From assembly GCF_014639535.1 (NCBI RefSeq), contig NZ_BMGA01000005.1:11455-75454 (forward strand): a stretch of 64,000 bases of DNA, written 5' to 3'. Below the pieces are notes generated by a model. The model worked only from the letters and a program-made list of their open reading frames with translations, did not search any database and was not told the DNA's origin. Shown piece by piece: positions 1 to 9,030 of the stretch. The stretch comes from Flavobacterium palustre. Lineage in GTDB: Bacteria > Bacteroidota > Bacteroidia > Flavobacteriales > Flavobacteriaceae. The position numbers were made by a program, and so were the translations under genes. The stretch's first letter is position 1. Each line of letters begins with the position of its first letter.

Positions 1-42
1 CTAGCACAAATAGCGGACAGTCATATTCAAAAAAATGGTTGA

Positions 43-90
43 CAAAAAAAAGCCTGTTCCTCTCAAAATGAAACAGGCTATTTTTTTTTT
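43..90. terminator. Bidirectional Rho-independent terminator
   Basis: An 8-bp perfect stem (AGCCTGTT at 51-58, AACAGGCT at 72-79) is followed by a T run on the plus strand (80-90) and by an A run before it (44-50) that becomes a T run on the minus strand. It lies just beyond the stop of trxB on the minus strand and could also stop a plus-strand gene outside the window. Confidence 0.8.
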
Positions 91-102
91 CGATCAAAAA
101 AA

Positions 103-1050
103 TTATTCTTTAGCAGCCAAATATCTTTCGGCATCAAGAGCAGCCATACAACCAGTACCCGCTGCAGTAATTGCCTGACGGTACACATGATCAGCAGCAT
201 CTCCAGCCACAAAAACACCTTCAACATTCGTTTTTGAAGTTCCAGGAGTATTGATAATATATCCGGTTTCATCCAATGTTAAATAATCTTTGAAGATATC
301 TGTATTTGGTTTATGCCCAATAGCCACGAAGAAACCTGTTGCCGGAATATCAAAAACTTCTCCAGTTGTTTTATTTTTTGCTTTGATAGCCTCAACAACA
401 TTTCCGTCACCAATAACTTCAACAGTATCATGATTCATTAAAATCTCGATATTCTCCGTTTTACGTACACGCTCTTCCATTATTTTAGAAGCTCTAAACT
501 TATCACTTCTTACCAACATGGTTACTTTTTTACACAATTTTGATAAATAATGTGCCTCTTCACAAGCTGAATCTCCTGCTCCAACAATTACTACTTCCTG
601 ATTTCTATAGAAAAATCCATCACAAACCGCACAAGCAGAAACTCCACCACCCATTTGTAAATAATGTTGTTCTGATGGTAATCCTAAATATTTAGCAGAA
701 GCTCCGGTAGAAATAATTACAGTTTCACAGTGTAATTCGATAGTATCATTAATCCATACTTTATGAATATCTCCTGAAAAATCTACTTTAGTAGCCCACC
801 CATCACGAATATCAGCTCCAAAACGTTGTGCTTGTTGTTGCAACTGAATCATCATTTCCGGTCCGGTAACTCCATCAACATACCCCGGAAAATTCTCTAC
901 TTCATTAGTAGTAGTCAATTGACCACCCGGCTGCATTCCTTGGTATAATATTGGGTTCATGTTAGCTCTGGCTGCATAAATTGCCGCAGTATAACCTGCA
1001 GGACCAGAACCTATGATAAGACATTTTATTTTTTCGATTGTATCTGACAT
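103..1050 (-). CDS. trxB: Thioredoxin-disulfide reductase
   Basis: Low-molecular-weight NADPH-dependent flavoprotein of 315 residues that reduces thioredoxin in the cytoplasm. The FAD-binding GSGPAG is at residues 14-19, the redox-active CAVC at 140-143, the NADPH-binding GAGDSA near 157-162, and the second FAD motif (VFVAGDAAD) near the C-terminus. Length and domain order are normal for the family. The ATG at 1048-1050 is preferred over a longer reading frame because it begins at the usual MSDT position, and a TAnnTTTG box lies about 33 bases upstream. It appears to be monocistronic. Confidence 0.96.
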   Translation of the reverse strand: MSDTIEKIKCLIIGSGPAGYTAAIYAARANMNPILYQGMQPGGQLTTTNEVENFPGYVDGVTGPEMMIQLQQQAQRFGADIRDGWATKVDFSGDIHKVWINDTIELHCETVIISTGASAKYLGLPSEQHYLQMGGGVSACAVCDGFFYRNQEVVIVGAGDSACEEAHYLSKLCKKVTMLVRSDKFRASKIMEERVRKTENIEILMNHDTVEVIGDGNVVEAIKAKNKTTGEVFDIPATGFFVAIGHKPNTDIFKDYLTLDETGYIINTPGTSKTNVEGVFVAGDAADHVYRQAITAAGTGCMAALDAERYLAAKE

Positions 1051-1082
1051 AATAATTAAAGGTTTGATTTTTAAAAACAGCA

Positions 1083-1090
1083 CAAAAATA
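1083..1090 (-). promoter_or_regulatory. Predicted promoter -7 box of trxB
   Basis: On the minus strand this reads TATTTTTG, matching the Bacteroidota -7 consensus TAnnTTTG, 32 bases before the trxB start codon. The -33 element is not clear. Confidence 0.5.
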
Positions 1091-1207
1091 AGTTTTTATT
1101 ATTGGAAAACTAGACTAGAATTATCAGTTTTTATTATCCTAATATAGAGTAACAAATCACTTTAAATTCAAAATGCACAATTTTAAACATAATTCCTGGA
1201 AATAAAA

Positions 1208-1234
1208 AAACCTTCCTGATTCACAAGAAGGTTT
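1208..1234 (-). terminator. Terminator downstream of tRNA-Pro
   Basis: The stem AAACCTTC (1208-1215) / GAAGGTTT (1227-1234) lies immediately 3' of the tRNA on the minus strand and is followed there by a run of T. Confidence 0.7.
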
Positions 1235-1238
1235 TCTG

Positions 1239-1313
1239 TCGGGGTGGCAGGATTCGAACCTGCGGCCTCCTGCTCCCAAAGCAGGCGCGATAACCGGGCT
1301 ACGCTACACCCCG
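1239..1313 (-). tRNA. tRNA-Pro (anticodon TGG)
   Basis: Read on the minus strand, a 7-bp acceptor stem (CGGGGTG / CACCCCG) encloses a D arm, an anticodon stem-loop with TGG, and a T arm containing GGTTCGAATCC. The discriminator is A. No CCA is encoded, so it must be added after transcription. Confidence 0.95.
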
Positions 1314-1514
1314 TAACGCGGCTGCAAATATACAACTCTTTTTAAGTTTTGCAAACGATTATTAAAAATAAAATAAAATTTATAAAATCTCAACTAAAAT
1401 TCAATCCAAAAATCCTCAAAACACCCCAAATCAAGCTTTAACAAATGTTAACAAAATAGATTTTCAGAAACAATAATAAATTGTATTTTTACCGTTCAAA
1501 ATTATAGAAAATAA

Positions 1515-2285
1515 ATGGGCAAAATCATTGCGATTGCTAATCAAAAAGGAGGCGTTGGAAAGACTACATCATCTGTAAATCTTGCGGCTTCCTTAGGAGT
1601 TTTAGAAAAAAAAGTATTATTAATAGATGCTGACCCTCAGGCAAATGCCAGTTCCGGATTAGGTATCGATGTGGAAAGTGTAGAAATTGGTACTTACCAA
1701 ATTCTGGAACACAGTAACACTCCAAAAGAAGCTGTAGTATCATGTACGGCTCCTAATGTGGATGTTATTCCTGCGCATATCGACCTTGTGGCTATCGAGA
1801 TTGAATTGGTTGATAAAGAAAACAGAGAATACATGCTTAAAAAAGCATTAGAAAGTGTAAAAGACGATTACGATTATATCATTATCGACTGTGCACCTTC
1901 GCTTGGACTGTTAACATTAAATGCTTTAACAGCTGCCGACTCTGTAGTTATTCCTATCCAATGCGAATATTTTGCTCTCGAAGGTTTGGGTAAATTATTA
2001 AATACGATAAAAAGTATCCAAAAAATCCACAATCCTGAATTAGACATTGAAGGTTTATTATTAACCATGTATGATTCCAGATTGCGCTTATCAAATCAGG
2101 TGGTGGAAGAAGTACAAAAACATTTTAACGATATGGTTTTTGAAACGATTATCCAACGAAATGTAAAATTGAGTGAAGCACCTAGTTTTGGTGAAAGTAT
2201 CATTAATTATGATGCAACCAGTAAGGGTGCAACAAATTATTTACACCTTGCTCAGGAAATTATAAAGAAAAACGACATTCAATAA
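1515..2285 (+). CDS. parA: ParA/Soj chromosome-partitioning ATPase
   Basis: ParA-type ATPase of 256 residues that works with ParB to segregate chromosome origins. The deviant Walker A motif KGGVGKTT is at residues 11-18, a second lysine-less box (LLIDADPQ) near 35-42, and Walker B (YIIIDCAPSLG) near 118-128. The protein lacks the N-terminal helix-turn-helix of plasmid-type ParA, which fits a chromosomal Soj. It is followed after 6 bases by parB, so the two are surely co-transcribed. Confidence 0.96.
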   Translation: MGKIIAIANQKGGVGKTTSSVNLAASLGVLEKKVLLIDADPQANASSGLGIDVESVEIGTYQILEHSNTPKEAVVSCTAPNVDVIPAHIDLVAIEIELVDKENREYMLKKALESVKDDYDYIIIDCAPSLGLLTLNALTAADSVVIPIQCEYFALEGLGKLLNTIKSIQKIHNPELDIEGLLLTMYDSRLRLSNQVVEEVQKHFNDMVFETIIQRNVKLSEAPSFGESIINYDATSKGATNYLHLAQEIIKKNDIQ

Positions 2286-2291
2286 TTTTTT

Positions 2292-3194
2292 ATGACAAAA
2301 GCGATAAAAAAGCAGGCTTTAGGAAGAGGTTTATCGGCATTACTAAAAGACCCGGAGAATGATATTAAATCTGTAGAAGATAAAAATGCAGACAAAGTTG
2401 TTGGAAATATTATTGAACTTGAAATTGAAGCTATTGAAATCAATCCATTTCAACCCAGAAGCAATTTCAACGAAGAATCTTTAAAAGAATTAGCAACTTC
2501 GATCAAAGAATTAGGTGTAATTCAACCTATTACTGTTCGAAAATTAGATTTCAACAAATACCAATTAATTTCGGGGGAACGTCGTTTACGTGCTTCAAAA
2601 TTAGTAGGACTTAGTACCGTTCCGGCTTACATCCGAATTGCTAATGACAACGAATCTCTGGTTATGGCATTGGTTGAAAACATTCAACGTCATGACTTAG
2701 ATCCTATCGAAATAGCACTTTCGTACCAACGTTTGATGGACGAAATCCAACTGACTCAGGAACAAATGAGTGAGCGTGTAGGAAAAAAACGCTCTACAAT
2801 TGCCAATTATTTACGTTTGTTAAAACTGGATCCGATTATCCAAACCGGAATTCGCGACGGTTTTATCAGCATGGGACACGGTAGAGCCATCATCAATATT
2901 GAAGATTTAGATGCACAAACCGATATTTACCAAAAAATTGTAAGTCAGAATCTTTCGGTTCGTGACACCGAAGCTTTGGTAAAAAATTACCACGACAGTC
3001 TAAAACCTAAAGCCGCAGTTGTAAAACCAAAAGCAGCTTCATTTGATGTAGATGAAAGTCAAAAAAGAGCTTTTAATGCTTATTTTGGAAACTTAGTTGA
3101 CATTAAAGTAGCTACTAACGGAAAGGGGAAAATCACTATTCCATTCCAGTCTGAAGCAGATTTTAATCGAATTATTGAATTAATTAAGGGATAG
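2292..3194 (+). CDS. parB: ParB/Spo0J chromosome-partitioning protein
   Basis: ParB of 300 residues, the CTP-dependent DNA clamp that binds parS and stimulates ParA. The N-terminal ParB nuclease-like fold includes NPFQPR near residues 52-57 and GERRLRAS near 95-102. A central helix-turn-helix (LTQEQMSERVGKKRSTIANYL) recognises DNA. A charged linker and a C-terminal dimerisation segment with sequence resembling KRAFNAYFGNLVDIKV follow. Its TAG stop overlaps the GTG start of the next gene by one base. No clear parS site was seen in this window. Confidence 0.95.
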   Translation: MTKAIKKQALGRGLSALLKDPENDIKSVEDKNADKVVGNIIELEIEAIEINPFQPRSNFNEESLKELATSIKELGVIQPITVRKLDFNKYQLISGERRLRASKLVGLSTVPAYIRIANDNESLVMALVENIQRHDLDPIEIALSYQRLMDEIQLTQEQMSERVGKKRSTIANYLRLLKLDPIIQTGIRDGFISMGHGRAIINIEDLDAQTDIYQKIVSQNLSVRDTEALVKNYHDSLKPKAAVVKPKAASFDVDESQKRAFNAYFGNLVDIKVATNGKGKITIPFQSEADFNRIIELIKG

Positions 3195-3763
3195 TGAACA
3201 AAATTATTTCCATAACACTATTTCTGATTATTTTTAGCAACTCTTCTGTATTGGCACAAAAAACAAGCAAAACAGAAACAGAAGAAGTAGTAGCCAAAGA
3301 TACTGTAAAGTCAATCGACATCGATCCTTTAACTCCTGCAAAGGCTGCTTTTTATTCGGCAGTTTTACCGGGTTTGGGTCAGGCTTACAATAAAAAATAC
3401 TGGAAAATTCCTTTGGTTTATGGCGCTATCGGAACCAGTCTTTACTTTTATTTAGACAGTAACAAAAAATACCATCAGTTTAGAGATGCTTACAAACGAA
3501 GATTAGAAGGATATACTGATGATGAATTTTCATTTCTGGATAACAGTCGATTGATTGCAGGACAGAAATTTTACCAGCGAAATCGTGATTTCTCTACTTT
3601 ATTCATCGTAGGTTTTTATGTTTTAAATATTATTGATGCTAATGTTGATGCGGCATTAATGCAATTTAATGTGGACGACAAGCTATCGATAAAACCTACT
3701 CTTTATCAAAACAATCTCAATTTCAAACCAAATGTAGGGCTCAGCCTTAATTATAATTTTTAA
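3194..3763 (+). CDS. DUF5683 domain protein, exported
   Basis: A 189-residue protein starting with GTG that overlaps the parB stop. It has a signal peptide (LFLIIFSNSSVLAQ) and the feature AFYSAVLPGLGQAYNKKYWKIP, typical of the DUF5683 family that follows parAB in flavobacteria. Hydrophobic segments at about 55-85 and 130-150 suggest envelope association. No catalytic motif is evident and the function is unknown. The one-base overlap supports translation coupling to parB. Confidence 0.85.
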   Translation: MNKIISITLFLIIFSNSSVLAQKTSKTETEEVVAKDTVKSIDIDPLTPAKAAFYSAVLPGLGQAYNKKYWKIPLVYGAIGTSLYFYLDSNKKYHQFRDAYKRRLEGYTDDEFSFLDNSRLIAGQKFYQRNRDFSTLFIVGFYVLNIIDANVDAALMQFNVDDKLSIKPTLYQNNLNFKPNVGLSLNYNF

Positions 3764-3817
3764 TCCAAATAAAAAGATTGACAACCTCAATTTTTTAACA
3801 ATTTAAATATACTACAA

Positions 3818-4519
3818 ATGAAAATCGCGCTTTTAGGATACGGAAAAATGGGTCAGGTAATTGAAAGAATTGCTCTGGAAAGAGGTCACGAAATTGTTTT
3901 GAAAAAGGACGAATTCAACACCTACGACGGACTTGAAACTGCCGATGTTGCTATTGATTTTAGTGTTCCTATGGCAGCAGTTGATAATATTTCTGCTTGT
4001 TTTAACAACAATGTTCCTGTAGTTTCAGGCACAACAGGCTGGCTAGAGCGTTATGACGAAATGATTGCTTTATGCAAAGAAAAAAATGGCGGTTTTATTT
4101 CAAGCTCTAACTTTAGTTTAGGAGTCAATTTATTTTTTGGCCTTAACGAATATTTAGCTAAAATGATGGCTAAAATTGACGGTTACAAAGTTACTATGGA
4201 AGAAATCCACCACATTCATAAACTGGATGCTCCAAGCGGAACCGCTATTTCATTGGCTCAGGGCGTTATTGAAAACAGCAATTATAATAATTGGACATTA
4301 GAACAAGCTAAAGAAAACGAAATCCACATTGAAGCGGTTCGCACAGGTGAAGTACCAGGCACGCACACCGTAACTTATGACTCAGGTATTGACAGCATCG
4401 AAATCAAACATACAGCTCACAACCGTGAAGGTTTTGCACTTGGTGCCGTAATTGCTGCCGAATGGTTAGCCGGAAAACAGGGAATTTTCAGTATGCGTGA
4501 TGTGCTTAACATTCAATAA
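3818..4519 (+). CDS. dapB: 4-hydroxy-tetrahydrodipicolinate reductase
   Basis: DapB of 233 residues, which reduces the cyclic product of DapA using NAD(P)H in the diaminopimelate/lysine pathway. A Rossmann motif GYGKMG is at residues 7-12, SGTTGW near 70-75, and the catalytic signature E-x-H-H-x-x-K-x-D-A-P-S-G-T-A spans about 129-143. It is shorter than E. coli DapB, as is usual in Bacteroidota. It lies 54 bases after the DUF5683 gene and 34 bases before lepB, so a parA-to-lepB operon is likely. Confidence 0.96.
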   Translation: MKIALLGYGKMGQVIERIALERGHEIVLKKDEFNTYDGLETADVAIDFSVPMAAVDNISACFNNNVPVVSGTTGWLERYDEMIALCKEKNGGFISSSNFSLGVNLFFGLNEYLAKMMAKIDGYKVTMEEIHHIHKLDAPSGTAISLAQGVIENSNYNNWTLEQAKENEIHIEAVRTGEVPGTHTVTYDSGIDSIEIKHTAHNREGFALGAVIAAEWLAGKQGIFSMRDVLNIQ

Positions 4520-4553
4520 TTAAACCCAAATTAACCTTTAATTCAACAGAACT

Positions 4554-6131
4554 ATGACACTATATCAATGGTTTGTATTTTTTCTCATTATTCAAGTTGT
4601 TCATTTTTTAGGAACTTGGAAACTTTATGAAGCAGCAGGAAGAAAAAAATGGGAAGCTGCCATACCGGTATATAATGCTATTGTTCTGATGAAAATCATC
4701 AGCCGACCTACATGGTGGACTTTATTACTTTTTATTCCTATTATTAATCTGATTATGTTTCCGGTAATTTGGGTAGAAACCTTAAGAACCTTTGGAAAAC
4801 GCAGTCAAATTGATACTATTTTAGGGATTATAACTTGCGGATTGTATATTCTTTACATCAATTACTCTCAAAAATTAGACTATAACAAGGAAAGAAGTTT
4901 ACATCCAAAAAACAAAACAGCCGATACCGTAAGCTCATTACTATTTGCTATAATTGTAGCTACTTTTGTACATACTTATTTTGTACAACCTTACACTATT
5001 CCAACTTCTTCATTGGAAAAATCATTGTTAATTGGTGATTTCTTATTTGTAAGCAAGATGAATTATGGAGCAAGAGTTCCTATGACCACAATAGCCTTAC
5101 CAATGGTTCATGACTCAATTCCAAAAACCAAAAGAAAATCTTATTTAAGTTTTCCTCAATTACCTTACTTAAGATTACCGGGAATTGAAGATAAAATTAA
5201 ACGCAGTGATATTGTTGTTTTTAACTGGCCGGTTGATACCGTACATTACTTTTTTGAACCAAAAGGAAAACCCGGAGTAATCAAACCTATTGATAAAAAA
5301 TCTAACTATGTAAAACGTTGTGTGGGTATTCCTGGGGATAGTTTAGCTATAAAAGGCGGCATCATCTATATCAATGGAAAAGTGCTACAACTTCCCGAAC
5401 GTGCAAAACCTCAATACTCTTATTCAGTAGGAATTGACACTAAAAATCCTCCTATGGACTTAGAAAATCTATTAAGAGAGATGGATGTTACAGACGGAGT
5501 TGGTATAAATGAGACCAAAGACACTTTATATTTTAGAGCATTAACTGCCGCTGGTGCCGAAAGATTAAAGAAAACAGCCGGTATTACAACTGTAAAACGA
5601 CAAATTGCAAAAAATATTGAACCAACCATTTTTCCTTATATCAACAAATGGAATCAGGATAATTTAGGTCCAATTTACATTCCTGAAGCAGGAAAAACAG
5701 TAGCACTTACACTGGAAAGTTTACCGTTTTACAAAAGAATCATTACTGAATATGAAAAAGATGAAAACGGCAATAAAAACGACTTAAAAGTTACAGGAAA
5801 TGAAATTCGTCTAAATGGAAAAGTAGTTAACAGCTATACTTTTAAACAAAATTACTACTGGATGATGGGTGACAACCGCCACAATTCTGAAGACAGCCGA
5901 TACTGGGGTTATGTACCGGAAGACCACATTGTAGGAAAACCGGTTTTCATCTGGATGAGTTGGGATGTTAATGGAAAAGGAATCAATAAAGTACGCTGGG
6001 ACAGAGTGTTTACTACCGTTAGCGGCGAAGGACAACCGCAATCGTATTTCAAAATTTTCCTGATTTTATTAGCCGCTTTCTTAGTTGGGGATTATTTCTG
6101 GAAAAAAAGAAAAGAGAAAAACAATATCTAG
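4554..6131 (+). CDS. lepB: Signal peptidase I (long Bacteroidota form)
   Basis: Type I signal peptidase of 525 residues that removes Sec/Tat signal peptides at the inner membrane. An N-terminal module with several membrane helices (about 5-25, 55-75 and 85-102) precedes the peptidase helix at 126-146. The catalytic serine is predicted at 153 in PTSSLEKS, where Leu replaces the usual Met after the serine. The general-base lysine is at 254 (YVKRCVGIPGD), and box E (GDNRHNSEDSRYWG) is at 439-452. About 170 residues are inserted between boxes D and E. A C-terminal membrane helix ends in basic residues. The frame is continuous, so the insert is not an assembly artefact. Confidence 0.94.
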   Translation: MTLYQWFVFFLIIQVVHFLGTWKLYEAAGRKKWEAAIPVYNAIVLMKIISRPTWWTLLLFIPIINLIMFPVIWVETLRTFGKRSQIDTILGIITCGLYILYINYSQKLDYNKERSLHPKNKTADTVSSLLFAIIVATFVHTYFVQPYTIPTSSLEKSLLIGDFLFVSKMNYGARVPMTTIALPMVHDSIPKTKRKSYLSFPQLPYLRLPGIEDKIKRSDIVVFNWPVDTVHYFFEPKGKPGVIKPIDKKSNYVKRCVGIPGDSLAIKGGIIYINGKVLQLPERAKPQYSYSVGIDTKNPPMDLENLLREMDVTDGVGINETKDTLYFRALTAAGAERLKKTAGITTVKRQIAKNIEPTIFPYINKWNQDNLGPIYIPEAGKTVALTLESLPFYKRIITEYEKDENGNKNDLKVTGNEIRLNGKVVNSYTFKQNYYWMMGDNRHNSEDSRYWGYVPEDHIVGKPVFIWMSWDVNGKGINKVRWDRVFTTVSGEGQPQSYFKIFLILLAAFLVGDYFWKKRKEKNNI

Positions 6132-6163
6132 TTTGATATATTTATAGCATATAAATTCTTTTA

Positions 6164-6229
6164 TTTTGCCACAGATTAAAAAGATTAGCACAGATTAATC
6201 TGTTAAAATCCGTGTAATCTGTGGCAAAA
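6164..6229. repeat. Long inverted repeat after lepB
   Basis: TTTTGCCACAGATTA (6164-6178) and TAATCTGTGGCAAAA (6215-6229) form a perfect 15-bp stem with an internal partial repeat of the same words. It lies about 30 bases after the lepB stop and may end transcription. Related words occur near 14,670 and 16,020. Confidence 0.75.
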
Positions 6230-6276
6230 AATAAAACACATCGATAGTTTTAACTATTTTAGAGAGCAGTAACAGA

Positions 6277-6903
6277 ATGAAAACCTTATTACACCCTTCT
6301 TATTTCCCGTCGATTAGTCATTTTGTTGCCATGCTGCAATCAGAAAGTATCGTATTTGAGATGGAAGACAATTTTCAGAAGCAAACCAACAGAAACCGAA
6401 CCTATATCTACAGTCCAAACGGAATTCAGCTTTTAAATATTCCGATAAAGCATTCTAAAACGAGCCATCAAAAAACCAAAGACATTCAAATAGAAAACGA
6501 TTTTGACTGGCAAAAACAACATTTTAAATCCTTAGAAGCAGCATACAGAAGTTCGCCTTTCTTTGAATTCTTTGAAGATGATTTTGTTCCTTTTTTCGAA
6601 AAAAAACATACTTTTTTAATGGATTTGAATTTTGAAGCATTAGACATCATTTCTAAATGTATGCGAACTAAATTCAATTTTGAAACCACTACTGAATATT
6701 TCCACGAAGTAGATCCGAATGAAATTCAGGATTATCGATTTTTAGTTAATGGCAAAAAAGATCCTTCTGTTTTTGAATCCTACACCCAGGTTTTTGATGA
6801 TAAATTTGGTTTCATTAACAACTTAAGTATCCTGGATTTACTTTTTAACGAAGGAAAATTTACGGTTGATTATTTAAAATCACAAAGTTTAGCTATCCGA
6901 TAA
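6277..6903 (+). CDS. WbqC family protein
   Basis: A 208-residue protein of the WbqC-like family, recognised by the opening LLHPSYFPSISHFVAML, the central RNRTYIYSPNGIQLLNIPIKH and the later WQKQHFKSLEAAYRSSPFFEFFEDDF. WbqC proteins are linked to amino-sugar or polysaccharide biosynthesis, but the reaction is not firmly known. In flavobacteria this gene commonly follows lepB. The inverted repeat before it suggests its own promoter, though none was identified. Confidence 0.85.
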   Translation: MKTLLHPSYFPSISHFVAMLQSESIVFEMEDNFQKQTNRNRTYIYSPNGIQLLNIPIKHSKTSHQKTKDIQIENDFDWQKQHFKSLEAAYRSSPFFEFFEDDFVPFFEKKHTFLMDLNFEALDIISKCMRTKFNFETTTEYFHEVDPNEIQDYRFLVNGKKDPSVFESYTQVFDDKFGFINNLSILDLLFNEGKFTVDYLKSQSLAIR

Positions 6904-6920
6904 CTAAAAATTTTACCTCA

Positions 6921-7012
6921 AATTCACAAATTAATTTTTAAGCTTTGTGAACTTTGCGAAAACCCTTGTGTCCCGATAGCTATCGGGATTGCGGTTAAAA
7001 ATTGGTGAATTC
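6921..7012. repeat. Inverted repeat between convergent genes, with an inner palindrome
   Basis: Imperfect outer arms AATTCACAAATT...TTTTTAA and TTAAAAATTGGTGAATT enclose the perfect 18-bp palindrome TCCCGATAGCTATCGGGA at 6971-6988. It fills the gap between the convergent WbqC and EEP genes and could terminate both. The same palindrome recurs at 14,620. Confidence 0.75.
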
Positions 7013-7026
7013 GTGACTAAAAAAAA

Positions 7027-8073
7027 TTATTCCAATGACAATTTAGCCATTATTGGATAATGATCGGAATTATCAAATTCAGGGAAAGTTTCAAACTTTT
7101 TCACCTTCATCTCTCTGTCGGCAAAAATATAGTCTATACGGGCAGGATAATATTTAAAACGATAGGTTTGACCAAAACCTTTTCCTGCCTCCTCAAATCC
7201 GTCTTTTAAACTGCCTTTAATGATGCGATACACATAAGAGAAAGCACTATTATTCATATCTCCGCAAATAATTACCGGATATTTGCATTCTTTAATACTT
7301 TCCTTTAAAATTTCAGCTTGTTGTTGTTGCTGTTTAAAAGCCTTACTGATTCTAATAAACAACATCTGAGATTTTTGTTTATTAATTACATCAATATTCT
7401 CCGAAATCTCATTCACATCCGGTGAAATCTTAATCGACTGCAACTGCATATTATACACCCTGATAATATCCTTGCCTTTCTTTATATCGGCATAAACGAC
7501 ATTGTTATTTGAATTGGGGAAAGAAATTTTGCCTTCCTCAATAATTGGAAACTTAGAAAAAATAGCCTGTCCGGTCTTAATTTGTTTCCCTTCCATAAAA
7601 ATAGCACGATGCGGATAAACTTTCAAATCAACATGACCTGAATTAGAATACTCCTGAACACATAAAATATCGGGGTTTTTATCATTTATAAATTCCAAGA
7701 TAGTTTCCGGAATATCTGATTTATCCTGCCATTTGAATAAATTAAACAAACGCACATTATAACTCATGACCACAAAATCTTTGTCGGTTTCAGGGTACTC
7801 TTTAGTCGAGAATTTATAAAATTTATTGATAAAAGTAATTCCCATGAGCAACATCAGCCCCGAAAGTATCATCCTTTTTTTGAATTGAACGGCCCAATAC
7901 ACAAAAAAAAGAGTATTCAATATAAAAAACAAAGGCATAAACAAAGTTAGCACCGACAAAAGAGGAAAAGTCTTCGGTGCCAAAAACGGCAAAACATAAG
8001 CGATAAAAGTAAGGGCTATTAAAAGAATGTTTAAAGAAAACATTCCTTTGTTAAACCACGAAAGCTTTTTCAT
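7027..8073 (-). CDS. Endonuclease/exonuclease/phosphatase (EEP) family protein, membrane-anchored
   Basis: A 348-residue protein with three hydrophobic N-terminal segments (about 12-30, 38-60 and 68-85) and a metal-dependent EEP domain. Visible EEP motifs are VMSYNVRLFN near 103-112, the metal ligand glutamate in CVQEYSN near 140, CGDMNNS near 272 and the C-terminal SDHYPIMAKL. EEP enzymes cleave phosphodiesters in nucleic acids, lipids or small molecules. The topology puts the domain on one face of the membrane, but the substrate is unknown. It is downstream of two rhomboid genes on the same strand with a 53-base gap. Confidence 0.88.
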   Translation of the reverse strand: MKKLSWFNKGMFSLNILLIALTFIAYVLPFLAPKTFPLLSVLTLFMPLFFILNTLFFVYWAVQFKKRMILSGLMLLMGITFINKFYKFSTKEYPETDKDFVVMSYNVRLFNLFKWQDKSDIPETILEFINDKNPDILCVQEYSNSGHVDLKVYPHRAIFMEGKQIKTGQAIFSKFPIIEEGKISFPNSNNNVVYADIKKGKDIIRVYNMQLQSIKISPDVNEISENIDVINKQKSQMLFIRISKAFKQQQQQAEILKESIKECKYPVIICGDMNNSAFSYVYRIIKGSLKDGFEEAGKGFGQTYRFKYYPARIDYIFADREMKVKKFETFPEFDNSDHYPIMAKLSLE

Positions 8074-8126
8074 TATTTTTAATTTAATGCCTAAAGTTTT
8101 TATAAAAATACGGCAACTTCAAACAA

Positions 8127-8993
8127 TTATTTCCCTGATTTGAATAAAAAATCTTTCTCTTCTTTTGTTAAACTATCATAACCCGACTGACTGATTTTGT
8201 CTAAAATCTCATCAATTTGTTGTTGTGTCTTATCTTTGGTAATAATTCTGGAAACAGTCCTTTTTTCAACAGGTCTATTATAATTTTTATGCACTTTTTT
8301 AAAAGGTGTTGATGGCGATGTTTTAAAACCATTGGCAAAAAAATCAATAATTTTAGTAACCATCACACTCATATCAGTACCTTTTTGTAAGGCCTGAATA
8401 TAGACAAACCCAAAAAATGCTCCCGCCAAATGCGAAATATGTCCGCCCATATTCTCTAAACGAAGCTGCATCAAATCTAGTATGAGCAACACCGCTGTTA
8501 TGTGCCACAATTTTACATTTCCTATCAACAACAAGCGTATCTGCATCAAAGGTTGGTAAGTTGTAACAGCAACCAAAATTGCCATAATTGCCGCCGAAGC
8601 TCCTACAATAGGAGCTATAATGTTCATAAAATAATAGGTCGCCACAAAAACTATTCCTGCAAAAACAGCACTCAAAATATACAAGCCTAAAAATTGTTTT
8701 TGGGTAAAAAAAGTTAAAAACAACTGACTTGAAAAATTCAATATAATCATGTTAAAAACCAAATGCCAAAATCCATCATGAAAGAAAGCATAGGTTAGAA
8801 AAGTCCATGGATTATATATAAAATCATCCGGAGATGTTGACAACAAAATCCATGAAGGATAGGAAAACGAACCTTTTTGAAACTGATAGAAAAAAATCAA
8901 CGAAATCAAAAAGCAAGCTACATTCCAATAAATTAATCTGTTAGCGATTCCTCCAAGTTTGTATTGCAATTTTAAGTCGTCCAGAATATTCAT
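8127..8993 (-). CDS. Rhomboid family intramembrane serine protease
   Basis: A 288-residue rhomboid with six predicted membrane helices. The nucleophile is predicted as Ser133 in GASAAIMA and the catalytic histidine as H188 in HISHLAGAFFGF. The usual oxyanion-hole segment HLVFNMIIL is near 77-85. A soluble C-terminal tail of about 75 residues ends in DSLTKEEKDFLFKSGK. It lies 37 bases after a second rhomboid gene, so the pair is probably co-transcribed with mutL. Substrates are unknown. Confidence 0.92.
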   Translation of the reverse strand: MNILDDLKLQYKLGGIANRLIYWNVACFLISLIFFYQFQKGSFSYPSWILLSTSPDDFIYNPWTFLTYAFFHDGFWHLVFNMIILNFSSQLFLTFFTQKQFLGLYILSAVFAGIVFVATYYFMNIIAPIVGASAAIMAILVAVTTYQPLMQIRLLLIGNVKLWHITAVLLILDLMQLRLENMGGHISHLAGAFFGFVYIQALQKGTDMSVMVTKIIDFFANGFKTSPSTPFKKVHKNYNRPVEKRTVSRIITKDKTQQQIDEILDKISQSGYDSLTKEEKDFLFKSGK

Positions 8994-9030
8994 ATACGCG
9001 TCTTTATCAAAGTTAATTTTCTTAAAAATA

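Noticed and set aside
5340-5860. Frame error in lepB because of the long insert
   Set aside because: The frame is continuous and the box order is intact. Long inserts are usual in Bacteroidota signal peptidases.
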